Shown here: positions 25,589 to 35,123 of the stretch, piece after piece
How the letters are laid out: every line of letters starts with the position of its first letter
Numbering within the stretch: position 1 is the first letter of the stretch
Assembly: GCA_938082505.1 (NCBI GenBank)
Contig: CALLLH010000003.1
Location: forward strand, 62,001 to 126,000
Origin: an uncultured Flavobacteriales bacterium
GTDB taxonomy: Bacteria > Bacteroidota > Bacteroidia > Flavobacteriales_D > Sanyastnellaceae
Direction of reading: 5' to 3'
Length of the DNA stretch: 64,000 bases
Program-made: the position numbers and the translations under genes
Notes under the pieces: generated by a model
What the model was told of the DNA's origin: nothing
The model's input: the letters and a program-made list of their open reading frames with translations, nothing else
Databases searched by the model: none

Positions 25589-27688
25589 ATGGGCATGATC
25601 GAAAGCATCCGCAACCGCCAAACCCTGCTCCTGACCGTAATCGGTCTGGGTATGCTGAGTTTCCTCGTCCCCTACGACGCCGTCATCGCCTTGTTCGGGA
25701 ACAACCCCGGCAGTCAGGCCGCGGGCTCAGTAAACGGGGCTGACATCTCCTTACTCGAATACCGCACCAAGGTGCAAGAGCGCAAGAACCTGTTCACCTA
25801 TACGGATGACAAGGCTGCCCAGAATGAGGTCTGGGGCGACATCCTCACTGAGCGCCTGTATGGCGACAACTTCGACAACCTCGGACTCTCGCTCACCAAG
25901 GATGAATTCGACGACATCCGTTACGGTGAGTATGTGTCCCCTTGGGTTTCCCGCACCTTCTACGGGGGGCAGGTGACCGAGGAACAGAAGCAGAACTGGA
26001 GGGAGACTTACATTAGGATGTTCTCTAATCCGACAGAGAAGCAGAAATATGTCGGTTATTCCCGCGTCATCGAACTCAAGCGGAAGCGGGAGAAATTCGA
26101 CGGACTCGTGAAGGCGGGACTGGCAGCGAACACCCTGGAAGGCAAGCGCGAATTCCTCAACAATGAGGAAAAGGTGAATTTCCGCTATGTGCTCAAGCGC
26201 TACACCGCCATTCCCGACGCGGACGTTGAAGTCAGCGACGCCGAAGTCAAATCGTACTACCGGGAGCACAGGGACGACCTCCAATACGCCCAGAAGGCAG
26301 GCCGTGACATCGAGTACATCCGGATTCTTTTGGCGGCCAGCTATGAGGACCGCAAGCAATCCGAGGTCCAGTTCGAGCAGTACAGGGACGAATGGGCTGG
26401 AGCGGAAAATGACAGTGTATTCCTCGCGGCCAATGGCCTTTCGGCCGAAACCAATGTCTTCGAGATTATCGGCCCTGCCTTGGACAAGGAAAGCCAAGCC
26501 GGAAAACTTGAGGCCGCATCGGTCGGTGAGGTGGTGGGTCCCTATTTCGAAGGGGAGTCCATCCGACTCGATAAGGTGATTTCAAAGGCAGCCGTAGCGG
26601 ACAGCACCGTCAAGTGCCGCCACATCCTCCTCAAGGCGGACGACATCAACGATGAGGCCCAGCTTGCCGCCCTCGAGGCCCGCGCCGACTCGCTCAAGCG
26701 CCGTCTTCGGGCGGGAGACGCATTCGCTGACCTGGTGAACAAGCACAGCGCCGATCCCGGTTCGAAAGCCACGGGTGGTGAATATGAATTCAGGCGCGGC
26801 AGCATGGTGAAGCCGTTCGAGGACTTCTGTTTCGACAACCGCGTCGGCACCATCGGGACGGCCAAGACGAACTACGGCCTGCACCTCATCGAATTGCTCG
26901 ACCAGCAGTGGACTTCTGACGCCGTCACGGTGCAGCGTGTGGAGCGCATTGTGCCGATCTCGGATGCCACCGCCATGGAAGTAAGGGAGACCGCAATGAA
27001 TTTCGCCATGGATTATGGCGACGTTGCTTCGTTCCGCAATGCGGCCGACACCATGGGCATTGCCATCGTTGAGGCCCGCGACGTAAAGCCCGGTGCGGAG
27101 GCCATCACGGGCATGTCTCAGGCAGCCGAAGTGGTCGGATGGGCCTACAGGGCTGAAACCGGGGATGTCTCCAATCCCTTCAAGATTGACGGAAATTACG
27201 TCCTGGCCTGTCTCGTGAAAATCAAGGAGGCGGGTACGCCCCCCTTCGAGAATGTGGAGGACGCCATGCGCGCAGGGGCCATCAAGGAAAAGAAGGCCGA
27301 GAAGTATCTGGAACTCATGCGCGGCAGCAACCTTGAGGAAATCGCAGAACAAGCTGAAGACCTCGTGAGAACGGCCAACTCAATCAACCTGAAGACCCCC
27401 AGCATCAGCGGAGCGGGCAGTGCTCCCGAACCCGATGTGGTCGGTGCTGCACTTTCGCTTCCCCTCAATGTCATCAGTGATCCCATCAAGGGCAACAACG
27501 GTGTCTGGGTCATCGCACCCATCACCCGGAATCCGGTGGAGGCCAGTGGCACGTTTGCCACTGAGGTCAAGAGCCTCAATGACCGGACTTATTTCCGGAA
27601 CCTGCCGGTGAGCAGCGGAGCCCCCATCCGTCTGTCCAACGCCATTCAGGAAAAAGCGGATGTGGAAGACCTCCGACAGGGAGGCTGA
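25589..27688 (+). CDS. PpiD-like periplasmic peptidyl-prolyl isomerase/chaperone
   Basis: 699 residues. An N-terminal membrane anchor (about residues 12-35, TLLLTVIGLGMLSFLVPYDAVI) is preceded by MIESIRNRQ, as in Bacteroidota PpiD/SurA-like proteins. A SurA-N-like helical domain follows. A parvulin (PPIC) domain lies at about 340-450, with CRHILLKA, the FADLVNKHSADPGSK segment and GLHLIELLD. A further helical C-terminal region follows. PpiD helps fold proteins leaving the Sec channel. It converges with queA; a long inverted repeat spans the junction. Confidence 0.9.
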   Translation: MGMIESIRNRQTLLLTVIGLGMLSFLVPYDAVIALFGNNPGSQAAGSVNGADISLLEYRTKVQERKNLFTYTDDKAAQNEVWGDILTERLYGDNFDNLGLSLTKDEFDDIRYGEYVSPWVSRTFYGGQVTEEQKQNWRETYIRMFSNPTEKQKYVGYSRVIELKRKREKFDGLVKAGLAANTLEGKREFLNNEEKVNFRYVLKRYTAIPDADVEVSDAEVKSYYREHRDDLQYAQKAGRDIEYIRILLAASYEDRKQSEVQFEQYRDEWAGAENDSVFLAANGLSAETNVFEIIGPALDKESQAGKLEAASVGEVVGPYFEGESIRLDKVISKAAVADSTVKCRHILLKADDINDEAQLAALEARADSLKRRLRAGDAFADLVNKHSADPGSKATGGEYEFRRGSMVKPFEDFCFDNRVGTIGTAKTNYGLHLIELLDQQWTSDAVTVQRVERIVPISDATAMEVRETAMNFAMDYGDVASFRNAADTMGIAIVEARDVKPGAEAITGMSQAAEVVGWAYRAETGDVSNPFKIDGNYVLACLVKIKEAGTPPFENVEDAMRAGAIKEKKAEKYLELMRGSNLEEIAEQAEDLVRTANSINLKTPSISGAGSAPEPDVVGAALSLPLNVISDPIKGNNGVWVIAPITRNPVEASGTFATEVKSLNDRTYFRNLPVSSGAPIRLSNAIQEKADVEDLRQGG

Positions 27689-27716
27689 AGTTCAAACTTT
27701 CCCCGCAGGACTTGAG

Positions 27717-27764
27717 GACGCCTGCCTGTTGAAGCGATCAATGACGCTCCAACAGGCAGGCGTC
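27717..27764. terminator. Long perfect inverted repeat at the ppiD/queA convergence
   Basis: GACGCCTGCCTGTTG and its exact complement CAACAGGCAGGCGTC form a 15-bp stem. After one mismatch, AGCG/CGCT extends it by 4 bp around an 8-base loop. The right arm encodes the last residues of QueA and the queA stop codon sits in the loop. Position between convergent genes suggests a bidirectional terminator, but no T-run follows on either strand, so this is inference. Confidence 0.55.
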
Positions 27765-28886
27765 TCCGTAACTGAGGAAGCGGTATTCGCGGTCCACTGC
27801 GTGGGCATAGGCTTCTCGCCAGCGGGGACCGACCATGGCCTCGACGATGCACAGCAGGGTGCTGTTCGGCATGTGGAAATTGGTGAGAAGGCGCGAGGCG
27901 GATCGCACCCGGTATCCCGGCACCACCATCAGGTGCGTGACGAATTCCACGGAAGCCGTGTGCCCGATCTTCTCCCTGAGCCAACCCATGGCATCAGGAA
28001 AGCTTCCGAAAGCATCGGACACCTCTCGATGCACCCACTGTGCGATGTGATGTTCGGGACCAGTACCCGTCTCCCGCCACCGGCACGCCAACCAATAGAG
28101 GCTTTCCAGCGTCCGCAGTGTGGTGGTGCCCACCGCCGTCAATTCCCTGACCTCGGCCAACATTTCCAGTCCTTCCGCCGACACGATACACCGCTCGCCG
28201 TGCATGACATGGGTGCCGACGTCTCCGGTCAAAGGCTTGAAGGTGCCTACCCCGACATGCAATGTCACCTTGCCCAACCCGGTACCCCGCTCCCTGAGGT
28301 CAGCCAACATATCCGTGGTGAGGTGCAGCCCGGCCGTCGGCGCGGCCACACTGCCCGGCAGCCTGGCAAATACGGTCTGGTAACGCTCGGCATCCTCCGC
28401 CAGCGCCTCGCGCCTCATGTACGGGGGCAACGGAATGCGGCCAAGCCGGTCCAGTACACTGCCGAAATCCTCATCTCCCTGCCAACTGAGGCGCAGGCCA
28501 CTTCCTTCGCGCTCGACCGTCAGCGCCACACCGCTGTCCGGTACGGACAATGCCCCGGCCTTCCACTTTTTCGCGCCGCCTACCATGGCGTTCCACACCA
28601 CGGGGGAACCCGAGGACAACGCCTTTTCCACAGGCATTTCCGAGGGCTCGAGCAGCAGCAATTCGAGCACACCCCCCGTGGGCTTCACCGCCATCAGACG
28701 GGCGTGAAGCACCCGTGTCTCGTTGACCCACAGCGTGCCGAGATCGGGCAACAAAGCGGGCAGATCAGTGACCGCGCGGTCATGCCATGCCCCGTCCCGG
28801 CCCACATGAAGCAACCTGGCCTCCTCACGCCGGACTGGAGGATGCTTTGCGATCAGCGCCTCGGGCAGTTTGTAATTGAAATCCAT
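27738..28886 (-). CDS. queA: S-adenosylmethionine:tRNA ribosyltransferase-isomerase
   Basis: 382 residues from the ATG at 28886; the track's GTG start is 3 codons earlier. It transfers the ribosyl group of SAM to 7-aminomethyl-7-deazaguanine in tRNA, making epoxyqueuosine. Family segments are MDFNYKLPEALIAKHP, the RIPLPPYM motif, AAPTAGLHL, THVGVGTFKP-like LHVGVGTFKP and SRLLTNFHMPNSTLL. The length is slightly above the usual 340-360. Its 3' end carries one arm of a long inverted repeat. It diverges from tdh with a 61-base gap. Confidence 0.94.
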   Translation of the reverse strand: MDFNYKLPEALIAKHPPVRREEARLLHVGRDGAWHDRAVTDLPALLPDLGTLWVNETRVLHARLMAVKPTGGVLELLLLEPSEMPVEKALSSGSPVVWNAMVGGAKKWKAGALSVPDSGVALTVEREGSGLRLSWQGDEDFGSVLDRLGRIPLPPYMRREALAEDAERYQTVFARLPGSVAAPTAGLHLTTDMLADLRERGTGLGKVTLHVGVGTFKPLTGDVGTHVMHGERCIVSAEGLEMLAEVRELTAVGTTTLRTLESLYWLACRWRETGTGPEHHIAQWVHREVSDAFGSFPDAMGWLREKIGHTASVEFVTHLMVVPGYRVRSASRLLTNFHMPNSTLLCIVEAMVGPRWREAYAHAVDREYRFLSYGDACLLERH

Positions 28887-28947
28887 GCCGGTCACCGTTC
28901 ATAAACGAACCTCCGGTGCAATCTACATCCTGTGCATATTTGTAGGG

Positions 28948-29904
28948 ATGGTCAGGGACGTTCACTGCATCATCGGCGCCTCAGGTCAACTGGGCACCGA
29001 GTTGGCACTTGGCCTCAAGCGGGCCGGTGAGCAATTGGTGCTCATGGACATCAAGCAACCGGTGTATCCGGAACTGCTGGATTTGCCGTTCGAAATGATC
29101 GACGTGTGCGAGCGCGGTGGACTGGCCGATCGGTTGGGCGCGCATCGGGTCACCCACGTCTACCACTTGGCAGCCGCATTGAGTGCCCGTGGCGAACAGG
29201 ACCCCCAATGGGCCTGGAACCTCAACATGAAAGGGCTCCTGAATGTGCTGGACATCGCCCACGCGATGCCGGGCATACGACAGGTCTTTTGGCCGAGCTC
29301 CATCGCCGTCTTCGGACCCGGGTCCGGACCCATTGCGGCCCAATCCGGACATCGCTTGCCCGCAACGGTATACGGGATCAGCAAAAATGTGGGGGAGCAT
29401 TGGTGTGCTTGGTACCACCAGAACAGGAATGTGGACGTAAGAAGCGTCCGTTACCCCGGACTTGTCGGTTCGTTGGCGCCTCCGGGCGGGGGGACGACCG
29501 ACTACGCCGTTGAAGTCTTCGACCACATCGGCGAGGGCCTGCCCTATCGGTGTTTTCTTGAAGCGGGGGAGGTTCTGCCCATGATGCACATGGGTGATGC
29601 GGTCGAAGCGGCATTGGGCCTCATGGCCGCTCCGCGTTCCGCGCTGCGGTGTGCGGAGGCTTACAACATTCAGGCCATGTCATTCAGTCCGGAGGAACTG
29701 TTCCTCGAAATCCGGCGCCATGCTCCTGATTTCGCCTTCGAGTGCATCCCTGATTTCCGACAGGACATTGCTGCGGGCTGGCCCGATGGTTTGGAAGACT
29801 CCATGGCGCGTGCGGATTGGGGATGGGCCCCCAAGGTGGATTTGCCCGCCCTCGTCGCCTCCATGATGGAGGCGCGCCTCAGCAGGCTGCCACTCAACGC
29901 CTGA
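28948..29904 (+). CDS. L-threonine 3-dehydrogenase, SDR type
   Basis: 318 residues from the ATG at 28948. Extended short-chain dehydrogenase: NAD-binding GASGQLG near the N-terminus, catalytic Tyr and Lys in VYGISKN, and the Ser of WPSSIAVFGP. Segments VYHLAAALSARGE, VRSVRYPGLVG and PPGGGTTDYAVEVF match the SDR-type threonine dehydrogenase of Bacteroidota, which makes 2-amino-3-ketobutyrate. A generic NAD-dependent epimerase is the alternative but these segments are specific. A CATATTTG box ends 7 bases before the start codon, suggesting a very short or absent leader. Confidence 0.85.
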   Translation: MVRDVHCIIGASGQLGTELALGLKRAGEQLVLMDIKQPVYPELLDLPFEMIDVCERGGLADRLGAHRVTHVYHLAAALSARGEQDPQWAWNLNMKGLLNVLDIAHAMPGIRQVFWPSSIAVFGPGSGPIAAQSGHRLPATVYGISKNVGEHWCAWYHQNRNVDVRSVRYPGLVGSLAPPGGGTTDYAVEVFDHIGEGLPYRCFLEAGEVLPMMHMGDAVEAALGLMAAPRSALRCAEAYNIQAMSFSPEELFLEIRRHAPDFAFECIPDFRQDIAAGWPDGLEDSMARADWGWAPKVDLPALVASMMEARLSRLPLNA

Positions 29905-29990
29905 TTCCCCTTTTTCTGGAAAAATTCCGTGGGGCCGAAACCTTCGGATGGGCACTGGCGTATTGAGGAGCGTCCCAAGAGAACGCACCC

Positions 29991-30572
29991 ATGAAATTCG
30001 ATTCCACCATCTTGATGCTCTCCCTGCTGGTTACCCCCGTGCTGGGAAGCCTGGCCCACGGACATGACCGTGAAGCTCCCGAGCAGACCAATGGCCCCGA
30101 ACATGTCATCATCCTCGGCAAGGAGGCCGATGTAAAAGATTTCCCTGCTGAAGCCATCTATGAGGAGGGTGTCATTCTTGACGGACGCCGGGACGGACTG
30201 TGGAAACGCTACCACGCCAACGGCGAATTGCGCTCCGAGATCCACTATACCCAGGACGCTCCCTTCGGAGACTACCGACTCTATTCGGATGATGGCAACC
30301 TCTACGAGGAAGGCCGCTGGGAGCACGGTGTCAACGTGGGACACCTGCGCCGATACTGGCCCAATGGGACCATTCAGCAAATGCTCACCTTCGATACCCA
30401 AGGGGTTGGACAGGGTCAGCAGCGCTACTTCCACGACAACGGGCAACTCGAAATGCTCGTCGAACTCCACAACGGTGACGAAGAGGGCGACCTCGTCCGT
30501 CTCGATCGCGACGGCCGTGTGGTAAGCCGCACCACCTACAGCTCCGGGCGCATTGTTCAGCGCGCCCACTGA
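29991..30572 (+). CDS. Secreted MORN-repeat (YwqK-like) protein
   Basis: 193 residues with a signal peptide (about 1-22, ending LGSLAHG). The rest is a ladder of MORN-like units of the form G-x-x-x-Y-x-x-N-G-x-L: GLWKRYHANGELRSE, GDYRLYSDDGNLYEEG, GHLRRYWPNGTIQQM and QQRYFHDNGQLEMLVE. Such repeats are common in Bacteroidota secreted proteins, often annotated as YwqK-family antitoxins, although no toxin partner is seen here. It stands alone between tdh (86-base gap) and cysS, and two hairpins lie just downstream. Confidence 0.8.
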   Translation: MKFDSTILMLSLLVTPVLGSLAHGHDREAPEQTNGPEHVIILGKEADVKDFPAEAIYEEGVILDGRRDGLWKRYHANGELRSEIHYTQDAPFGDYRLYSDDGNLYEEGRWEHGVNVGHLRRYWPNGTIQQMLTFDTQGVGQGQQRYFHDNGQLEMLVELHNGDEEGDLVRLDRDGRVVSRTTYSSGRIVQRAH

Positions 30573-30600
30573 GCTCAAGAAATCCTGCTTGATGCCTTAA

Positions 30601-30664
30601 GGCCGGTCACCCGGCCCACTTGACCAAGAAGACCGGTCCACCGATATCGTGTGGACCGGTCTTC
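30601..30664. terminator. Two successive hairpins after the MORN gene, one with a 14-bp perfect stem
   Basis: The first is GGCCGG-tcac-CCGGCC (30601-30616). The second is GAAGACCGGTCCAC (30628-30641) with its exact complement at 30651-30664; the 9-base loop itself holds the palindrome CGATATCG. No T-run follows. They lie 29 bases after a stop and 45 bases before the cysS start, so transcript termination is the simplest reading. Confidence 0.5.
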
Positions 30665-30708
30665 GCTTTGCGATATTCGCGCACGGAACCAACCTCAACA
30701 CGGTCCAC

Positions 30709-32229
30709 ATGGATTCCTCCAAGATGACTGCCGAAACTCCGCTCTCTCCCCATGCCGATGGGCTGCACATCGGCAATTCCCTGACCCGCGAGAAAGAGCG
30801 CTTCGTCCCGATCAATGCGCCCTATGTCGGCATGTATGTATGCGGCCCGACCGTGTACAGCAATGTCCACCTCGGGAATGTCCGGACCTTCCTGACTTTC
30901 GATGTGGTCTACCGCTACCTGCTGCACCTCGGCTACAAGGTGCGCTATGTCAGGAACATCACGGATGTGGGTCACCTGACCGGCGATACCGACGACGGTG
31001 AAGACAAAATCGGAAAGAAAGCGAGGCTGGAGAACCTCGAACCCATGGAGGTGGTCCAGCGCTACACCAATGACTTCCATGATGTGATGCGGGTCTTCCA
31101 CATTCTGCCGCCATCCATTGAGCCGACCGCCACAGGCCACATCGTGGAACAGATCGGCATGATCAGCGACATCATCGACAATGGCTTCGCATACGAATCC
31201 AATGGAAGCGTGTACTTCGACGTCCGGAAGTTTGCGGATGACCACGACTATGGTGCACTGAGTGGACGCCGGATCGACGAGCTGCAGAACCAGACCCGCG
31301 CTCTCGAAGGCCAGAATGAGAAGCGGGACCCCCTGGATTTCGCCCTCTGGAAAAAGGCCGATTCGAGCCACCTCATGCAGTGGCCATCGCCTTGGAGCGA
31401 AGGCTTCCCGGGGTGGCACCTCGAATGCTCTGTGATGAGCACGAAATATCTGGGCAAGACCTTCGACATCCATGGCGGGGGGATGGACCTCAAGTTCCCG
31501 CATCACGAATGTGAGATCGCACAGAACATCGGTGCCCACGGAGGTGACCGTCCCGTGCGCTATTGGCTGCATGGCAACATGCTCACGGTGAACGGCAGGA
31601 AAATGTCCAAATCCGAGGGCAACGGTTTCACCCCCGAGGAATTGATCACGGGCAACCACAAGCTGCTCGAAAAAGGGTATTCGCCCATGACCGTGCGCTT
31701 CTTCATGCTTCAGGGCCATTACGCCGGTACACTCGACTTTTCCAACCCGGCCCTGCAGGCCGCGGAAAAAGGGCTCGAACGCCTGATGTCCGCCTGGGGC
31801 ACCCTGAACACGCTCCAACCGGTCGAGGGGCCAGAGGCGTGCCCGGATCTCGATGCCCTGAAGAATCGCGCCTACGCGGCGATGAACGATGACTTCAATA
31901 CACCGGTGCTGATTGCGGTCCTGTATGATGCCGTCAAGGCCATCAACTCCATGGCGTCGGGCCGCATGTCGGTCACGGCCGAGGGCATTGCCCTGCTCCA
32001 AGCGTTGTTTGCCGACTTTGCGCATGACATCCTCGGCCTGGAGCCTGAAATGCCCGAGGGTGGTGGTCATGACCGAACGGACGGGCTGATGGAAGTGCTC
32101 TGTGCAGTCCGGGCCGAAGCCAAGGCCAACAAGGATTGGGCCACCGCAGACCTCATCCGCGACAGGCTGGTTGAACTGGGCGTTCAGATCAAAGATGGCA
32201 AGGATGGAACGAGCTGGACTTTTGACTGA
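30709..32229 (+). CDS. cysS: Cysteinyl-tRNA synthetase
   Basis: 506 residues from the ATG at 30709 (30724 is also possible). Class I synthetase that charges tRNA-Cys. The N-terminal [17 protein letters not shown] carries the zinc-ligand Cys and the HIGH-equivalent as HLGN, usual for this phylum. Further zinc ligands lie in [10 protein letters not shown] and [10 protein letters not shown]. The KMSKS loop is RKMSKSEGN. The helical DALR-type domain and C-terminal tail follow. Its end overlaps the likely start of the M28 lipoprotein gene. Confidence 0.95.
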   Translation: MDSSKMTAETPLSPHADGLHIGNSLTREKERFVPINAPYVGMYVCGPTVYSNVHLGNVRTFLTFDVVYRYLLHLGYKVRYVRNITDVGHLTGDTDDGEDKIGKKARLENLEPMEVVQRYTNDFHDVMRVFHILPPSIEPTATGHIVEQIGMISDIIDNGFAYESNGSVYFDVRKFADDHDYGALSGRRIDELQNQTRALEGQNEKRDPLDFALWKKADSSHLMQWPSPWSEGFPGWHLECSVMSTKYLGKTFDIHGGGMDLKFPHHECEIAQNIGAHGGDRPVRYWLHGNMLTVNGRKMSKSEGNGFTPEELITGNHKLLEKGYSPMTVRFFMLQGHYAGTLDFSNPALQAAEKGLERLMSAWGTLNTLQPVEGPEACPDLDALKNRAYAAMNDDFNTPVLIAVLYDAVKAINSMASGRMSVTAEGIALLQALFADFAHDILGLEPEMPEGGGHDRTDGLMEVLCAVRAEAKANKDWATADLIRDRLVELGVQIKDGKDGTSWTFD

Positions 32230-33226
32230 CGGCCGGCTCCGGGCGTTGTGGGCTTCCGTGCCTGTCCTCCTTGCTGCGTGCAGCGGGGCGACAGAGGCTG
32301 GCCCCTCCGTGCAGCCATCGGCACCAACGGAGGTCTCCCTGGTGAAGACCCCGGTATTCTCAGCGGACAGCGCCTTCGCCTTCGTGGCCCGGCAGGTGGA
32401 CTTCGGCCCCCGTGTTCCCAACATGGCAGGCCATGTGCAATGCGGCGACTGGTTGATCGGGGAATTGGAACGACATGGAGCCGAGGTGACAGTCCAGGAG
32501 GCACGCGTGACCGCCTACGACGGAACGAAACTCAACATCCGCAACATCTTCGGTGCATTCAATCCTGCCGATCGGAGGAGGATCCTCTTGTATGCCCATT
32601 GGGATACGCGGCCTTTCGCAGACAAGGACACGGTTCGGACCAAGGAGCCCATCGATGGTGCCAACGATGGCGCATCCGGAGTGGGGGTGTTGCTGGAGAT
32701 GGCCCGGATCCTCGGTGATTCCCTGCCGGATATCGGTGTGGACATTGCCTTCTTCGATGCCGAGGATTACGGTGAACCGGAGTGGTTGCCGCGGCAGGAT
32801 GCCGGTTACACCGATTGGTGCCTGGGTTCCCAGTATTGGGCTCGCAAGCCCCACGTTCCGGGCTATCGGGCCAAATTCGGCGTGCTGCTTGACATGGTGG
32901 GGGCGAAGGGGGCGGTCTTCCATCGCGAGGGAACCTCGATGGCCTTGGCCCCGGCTGTGGTGGACAAGGTCTGGTCCGCAGCCCGGCGTCTTGGTCATGC
33001 CGATCTGTTCAGGAACCGGGTCACCCCTCAGACTGTGGACGACAATCTTTTCGTGAGCCAACTGGCGGGCATCCCGTCGGCGAACATTGTCCATTACCAC
33101 CTCGAGACGCGCATGATGGGGTATTTTCCCTACCACCATACCCACGGAGACAACATGGACGCCATTGACCCGGAGGTGCTGGGCAAAGTGGGGGAAGTCC
33201 TGGCGCAGGTCGTCTACGCCGAATAG
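32204..33226 (+). CDS. M28-family zinc peptidase or glutaminyl cyclase-like lipoprotein
   Basis: 340 residues from the ATG at 32204, inside the end of cysS; 32195 is an alternative. A lipobox, VLLAACSG, follows a hydrophobic run. Metal ligands of the M28 fold are visible: [11 protein letters not shown] (His, Asp), [17 protein letters not shown] (Asp), FFDAEDYGE (acidic pair) and the late His in [13 protein letters not shown]. The overall pattern resembles glutaminyl-peptide cyclotransferases as well as aminopeptidases, and I cannot decide between them by eye. Predicted location is the envelope, lipid-anchored. The 3' end overlaps the next gene on the other strand by 13 bases. Confidence 0.85.
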   Translation: MERAGLLTDGRLRALWASVPVLLAACSGATEAGPSVQPSAPTEVSLVKTPVFSADSAFAFVARQVDFGPRVPNMAGHVQCGDWLIGELERHGAEVTVQEARVTAYDGTKLNIRNIFGAFNPADRRRILLYAHWDTRPFADKDTVRTKEPIDGANDGASGVGVLLEMARILGDSLPDIGVDIAFFDAEDYGEPEWLPRQDAGYTDWCLGSQYWARKPHVPGYRAKFGVLLDMVGAKGAVFHREGTSMALAPAVVDKVWSAARRLGHADLFRNRVTPQTVDDNLFVSQLAGIPSANIVHYHLETRMMGYFPYHHTHGDNMDAIDPEVLGKVGEVLAQVVYAE

Positions 33227-35028
33227 ACGGGAAGGGCCACCTCCAGCCTGCGGGCCCCTGCCGCATCGCAGTCCAGGTTGAGCGCGCCGCCGAGGCGATC
33301 GCACCGCAGCCTGACCATGGACCAATGCCGGGCTTCTCCATCCCCGGCGAACAGGGTCATGGCCTGTCGCCACCAGCCCCTTTCGGTGAACTCGTCGAAT
33401 GCAACCTCCAGTCCCTCGGGGGTGCTCTGCATGGACATGCGGCATCCGCCCTGCCCCAGCCCCGCGATCAGGGTACCGAGAAAGTCGCGCAATTGGACTT
33501 CATCGCCCTGGTATGGAACTTCTTCCCTCAGCGACCAGTCCAATGTGCCGCTGGCTTGGCGGCCTTCGGCCAATGCGAGACAAATGGTCCGCAAATTGAT
33601 CGGCTCGTGTCTCACCTCCTGTGCGCAGAGTGCAGCCAACCTTCCAAACTCCGCCATTTCACGCTTGAGGTCCGCGGGGAGGGCCTGGGACTGGGCCGCT
33701 TCTGCGAGTCGGGCGCCGGACAGCGCGAGTTCACGCACCTGGTGCTGGCGACCGGGCAGCCATTCCTGCTGGAGCCTGCGCAATCGGCCCTTGAGCTTTG
33801 CCGACAAGATGGAGAAGCGCCACATCCAGGCGCAAGCAAGAAACAGGAGAACGGCCAGCACCGTCGATGCAGAGCGCCACTGCGCCATGCGCTCGGTCTC
33901 CATCCTGGTTCGGGCGTCCCCCAGTGCCGTCAACCATGGCTCACTTTCGAACATGCCGGTGCGGGCCCTGTCGGCCCTGCCCGCTGCCAAGGAAAGGCTG
34001 TCCGCTTCATGCAACGCGAAATAGGCCGGTCCGTGGGCCCCGGTCCCCGCGAGGATGTCAGCCCGATAACGCAAGGCTTCGGAAAGCGCCTCGTCGCGGT
34101 GGGTCCGATTGGAAATGGTCCGGGCGGCCAACTCCGCCTGCAGTGAGGCGGCCAGTGCCTGGGCCGCATGTTCCTTTCGAAAGCGCCTGGCCCGCATCAG
34201 GGCCCAGCGCGTCTCCAACAGCGGGTCCACCGAACCGGGGGCCCTTTCCAATGCCGCAGCCCACGGCCATTCGGACAAGGCATCAAAGGCTGCCAAACGG
34301 CCCGCTCCCAGAAGCATCTCCGCCCATTCCGACGCCTTGGAAGCCCGCTGCCGCACGGACAGTTCTCCCCATTGTGGATGATCCCGAATGACATTCCACA
34401 TCACCCCGTCAGTCTCTCCCTCCAACTCCGATGACACTGCAGCCCATCCCAGGGCGTCCAGTGATTCCGCATGTCTGCCCATGGATCCGAGCTCTGTCGA
34501 CCAGCGATTGAAGTCTTCCATGGCCACCAGGAAGTCGCCCTCCTCGAAGGACATCCAGGCGAGGCGTCCCATGGATTCCGTCGCCAGGTTCCACATCCCG
34601 AGGTCGCCCTCCAGGTCCCCGCCCCGCGCTGCAAGATCCTGGAGGATCCAGCGGGCCTCATCCCTCGATCCCACGTCGAGTTTGGCTTGCGCCAGGGCAT
34701 ACCGCCATCCTGTGGCTTCCTTTTCGACTTCCGGACAGGTTCCGGCGGCCATCAAGGCAGCGGACAGTGCTTCAATGGCATGGGCCGGATTGCGCCAATC
34801 CAGGTGTATTCTCGCTTTCCTTTCCGCAAACCGGGCCACCCAGCAGGGGTGCCCTGCCCTTCGAAACTGCTGCTCCGCTGATGTCAGAAAGTCCAGCGCT
34901 GCGGCATCCTGCCCGACTTGACGCAGCGAATCCGCCTGATTGAGCCAGGCCAGTCCATCGAGTTCAGCTGCACGCAACCCAACCGTGAGCACGAGCAGAC
35001 AGCACGAAAGAATGAGGCGTTGCATCAA
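33214..35028 (-). CDS. TPR membrane protein with a degenerate histidine-kinase-like C-terminus
   Basis: 604 residues. A signal peptide (1-20) leads into a helical, TPR-like periplasmic region to about 375, then one transmembrane segment (about 389-406) and a cytoplasmic coiled region. The last 120 residues look like a worn HATPase_c: DEVQLRDFLGTLIAGLGQG resembles the N-box region but lacks the Asn, and MVRLRCDRLGGALNLDCDAAG resembles the end of the fold. No G1 (DxGxG) or G2 (GxGxG) box and no H-E/D-x-x-T-P phospho-His box are present. It may be a pseudokinase scaffold. pheS lies upstream on the same strand. Confidence 0.6.
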   Translation of the reverse strand: MMQRLILSCCLLVLTVGLRAAELDGLAWLNQADSLRQVGQDAAALDFLTSAEQQFRRAGHPCWVARFAERKARIHLDWRNPAHAIEALSAALMAAGTCPEVEKEATGWRYALAQAKLDVGSRDEARWILQDLAARGGDLEGDLGMWNLATESMGRLAWMSFEEGDFLVAMEDFNRWSTELGSMGRHAESLDALGWAAVSSELEGETDGVMWNVIRDHPQWGELSVRQRASKASEWAEMLLGAGRLAAFDALSEWPWAAALERAPGSVDPLLETRWALMRARRFRKEHAAQALAASLQAELAARTISNRTHRDEALSEALRYRADILAGTGAHGPAYFALHEADSLSLAAGRADRARTGMFESEPWLTALGDARTRMETERMAQWRSASTVLAVLLFLACAWMWRFSILSAKLKGRLRRLQQEWLPGRQHQVRELALSGARLAEAAQSQALPADLKREMAEFGRLAALCAQEVRHEPINLRTICLALAEGRQASGTLDWSLREEVPYQGDEVQLRDFLGTLIAGLGQGGCRMSMQSTPEGLEVAFDEFTERGWWRQAMTLFAGDGEARHWSMVRLRCDRLGGALNLDCDAAGARRLEVALPVYSA

Positions 35029-35123
35029 GGTTCAATCTACCTGTCAACCCGCAGCTCAACCCCTGGCCCGCCGAGCGGAATAAGGAAGGGCGCGTTGAAA
35101 ACCTCAAACAGCGCTGATGCGGC

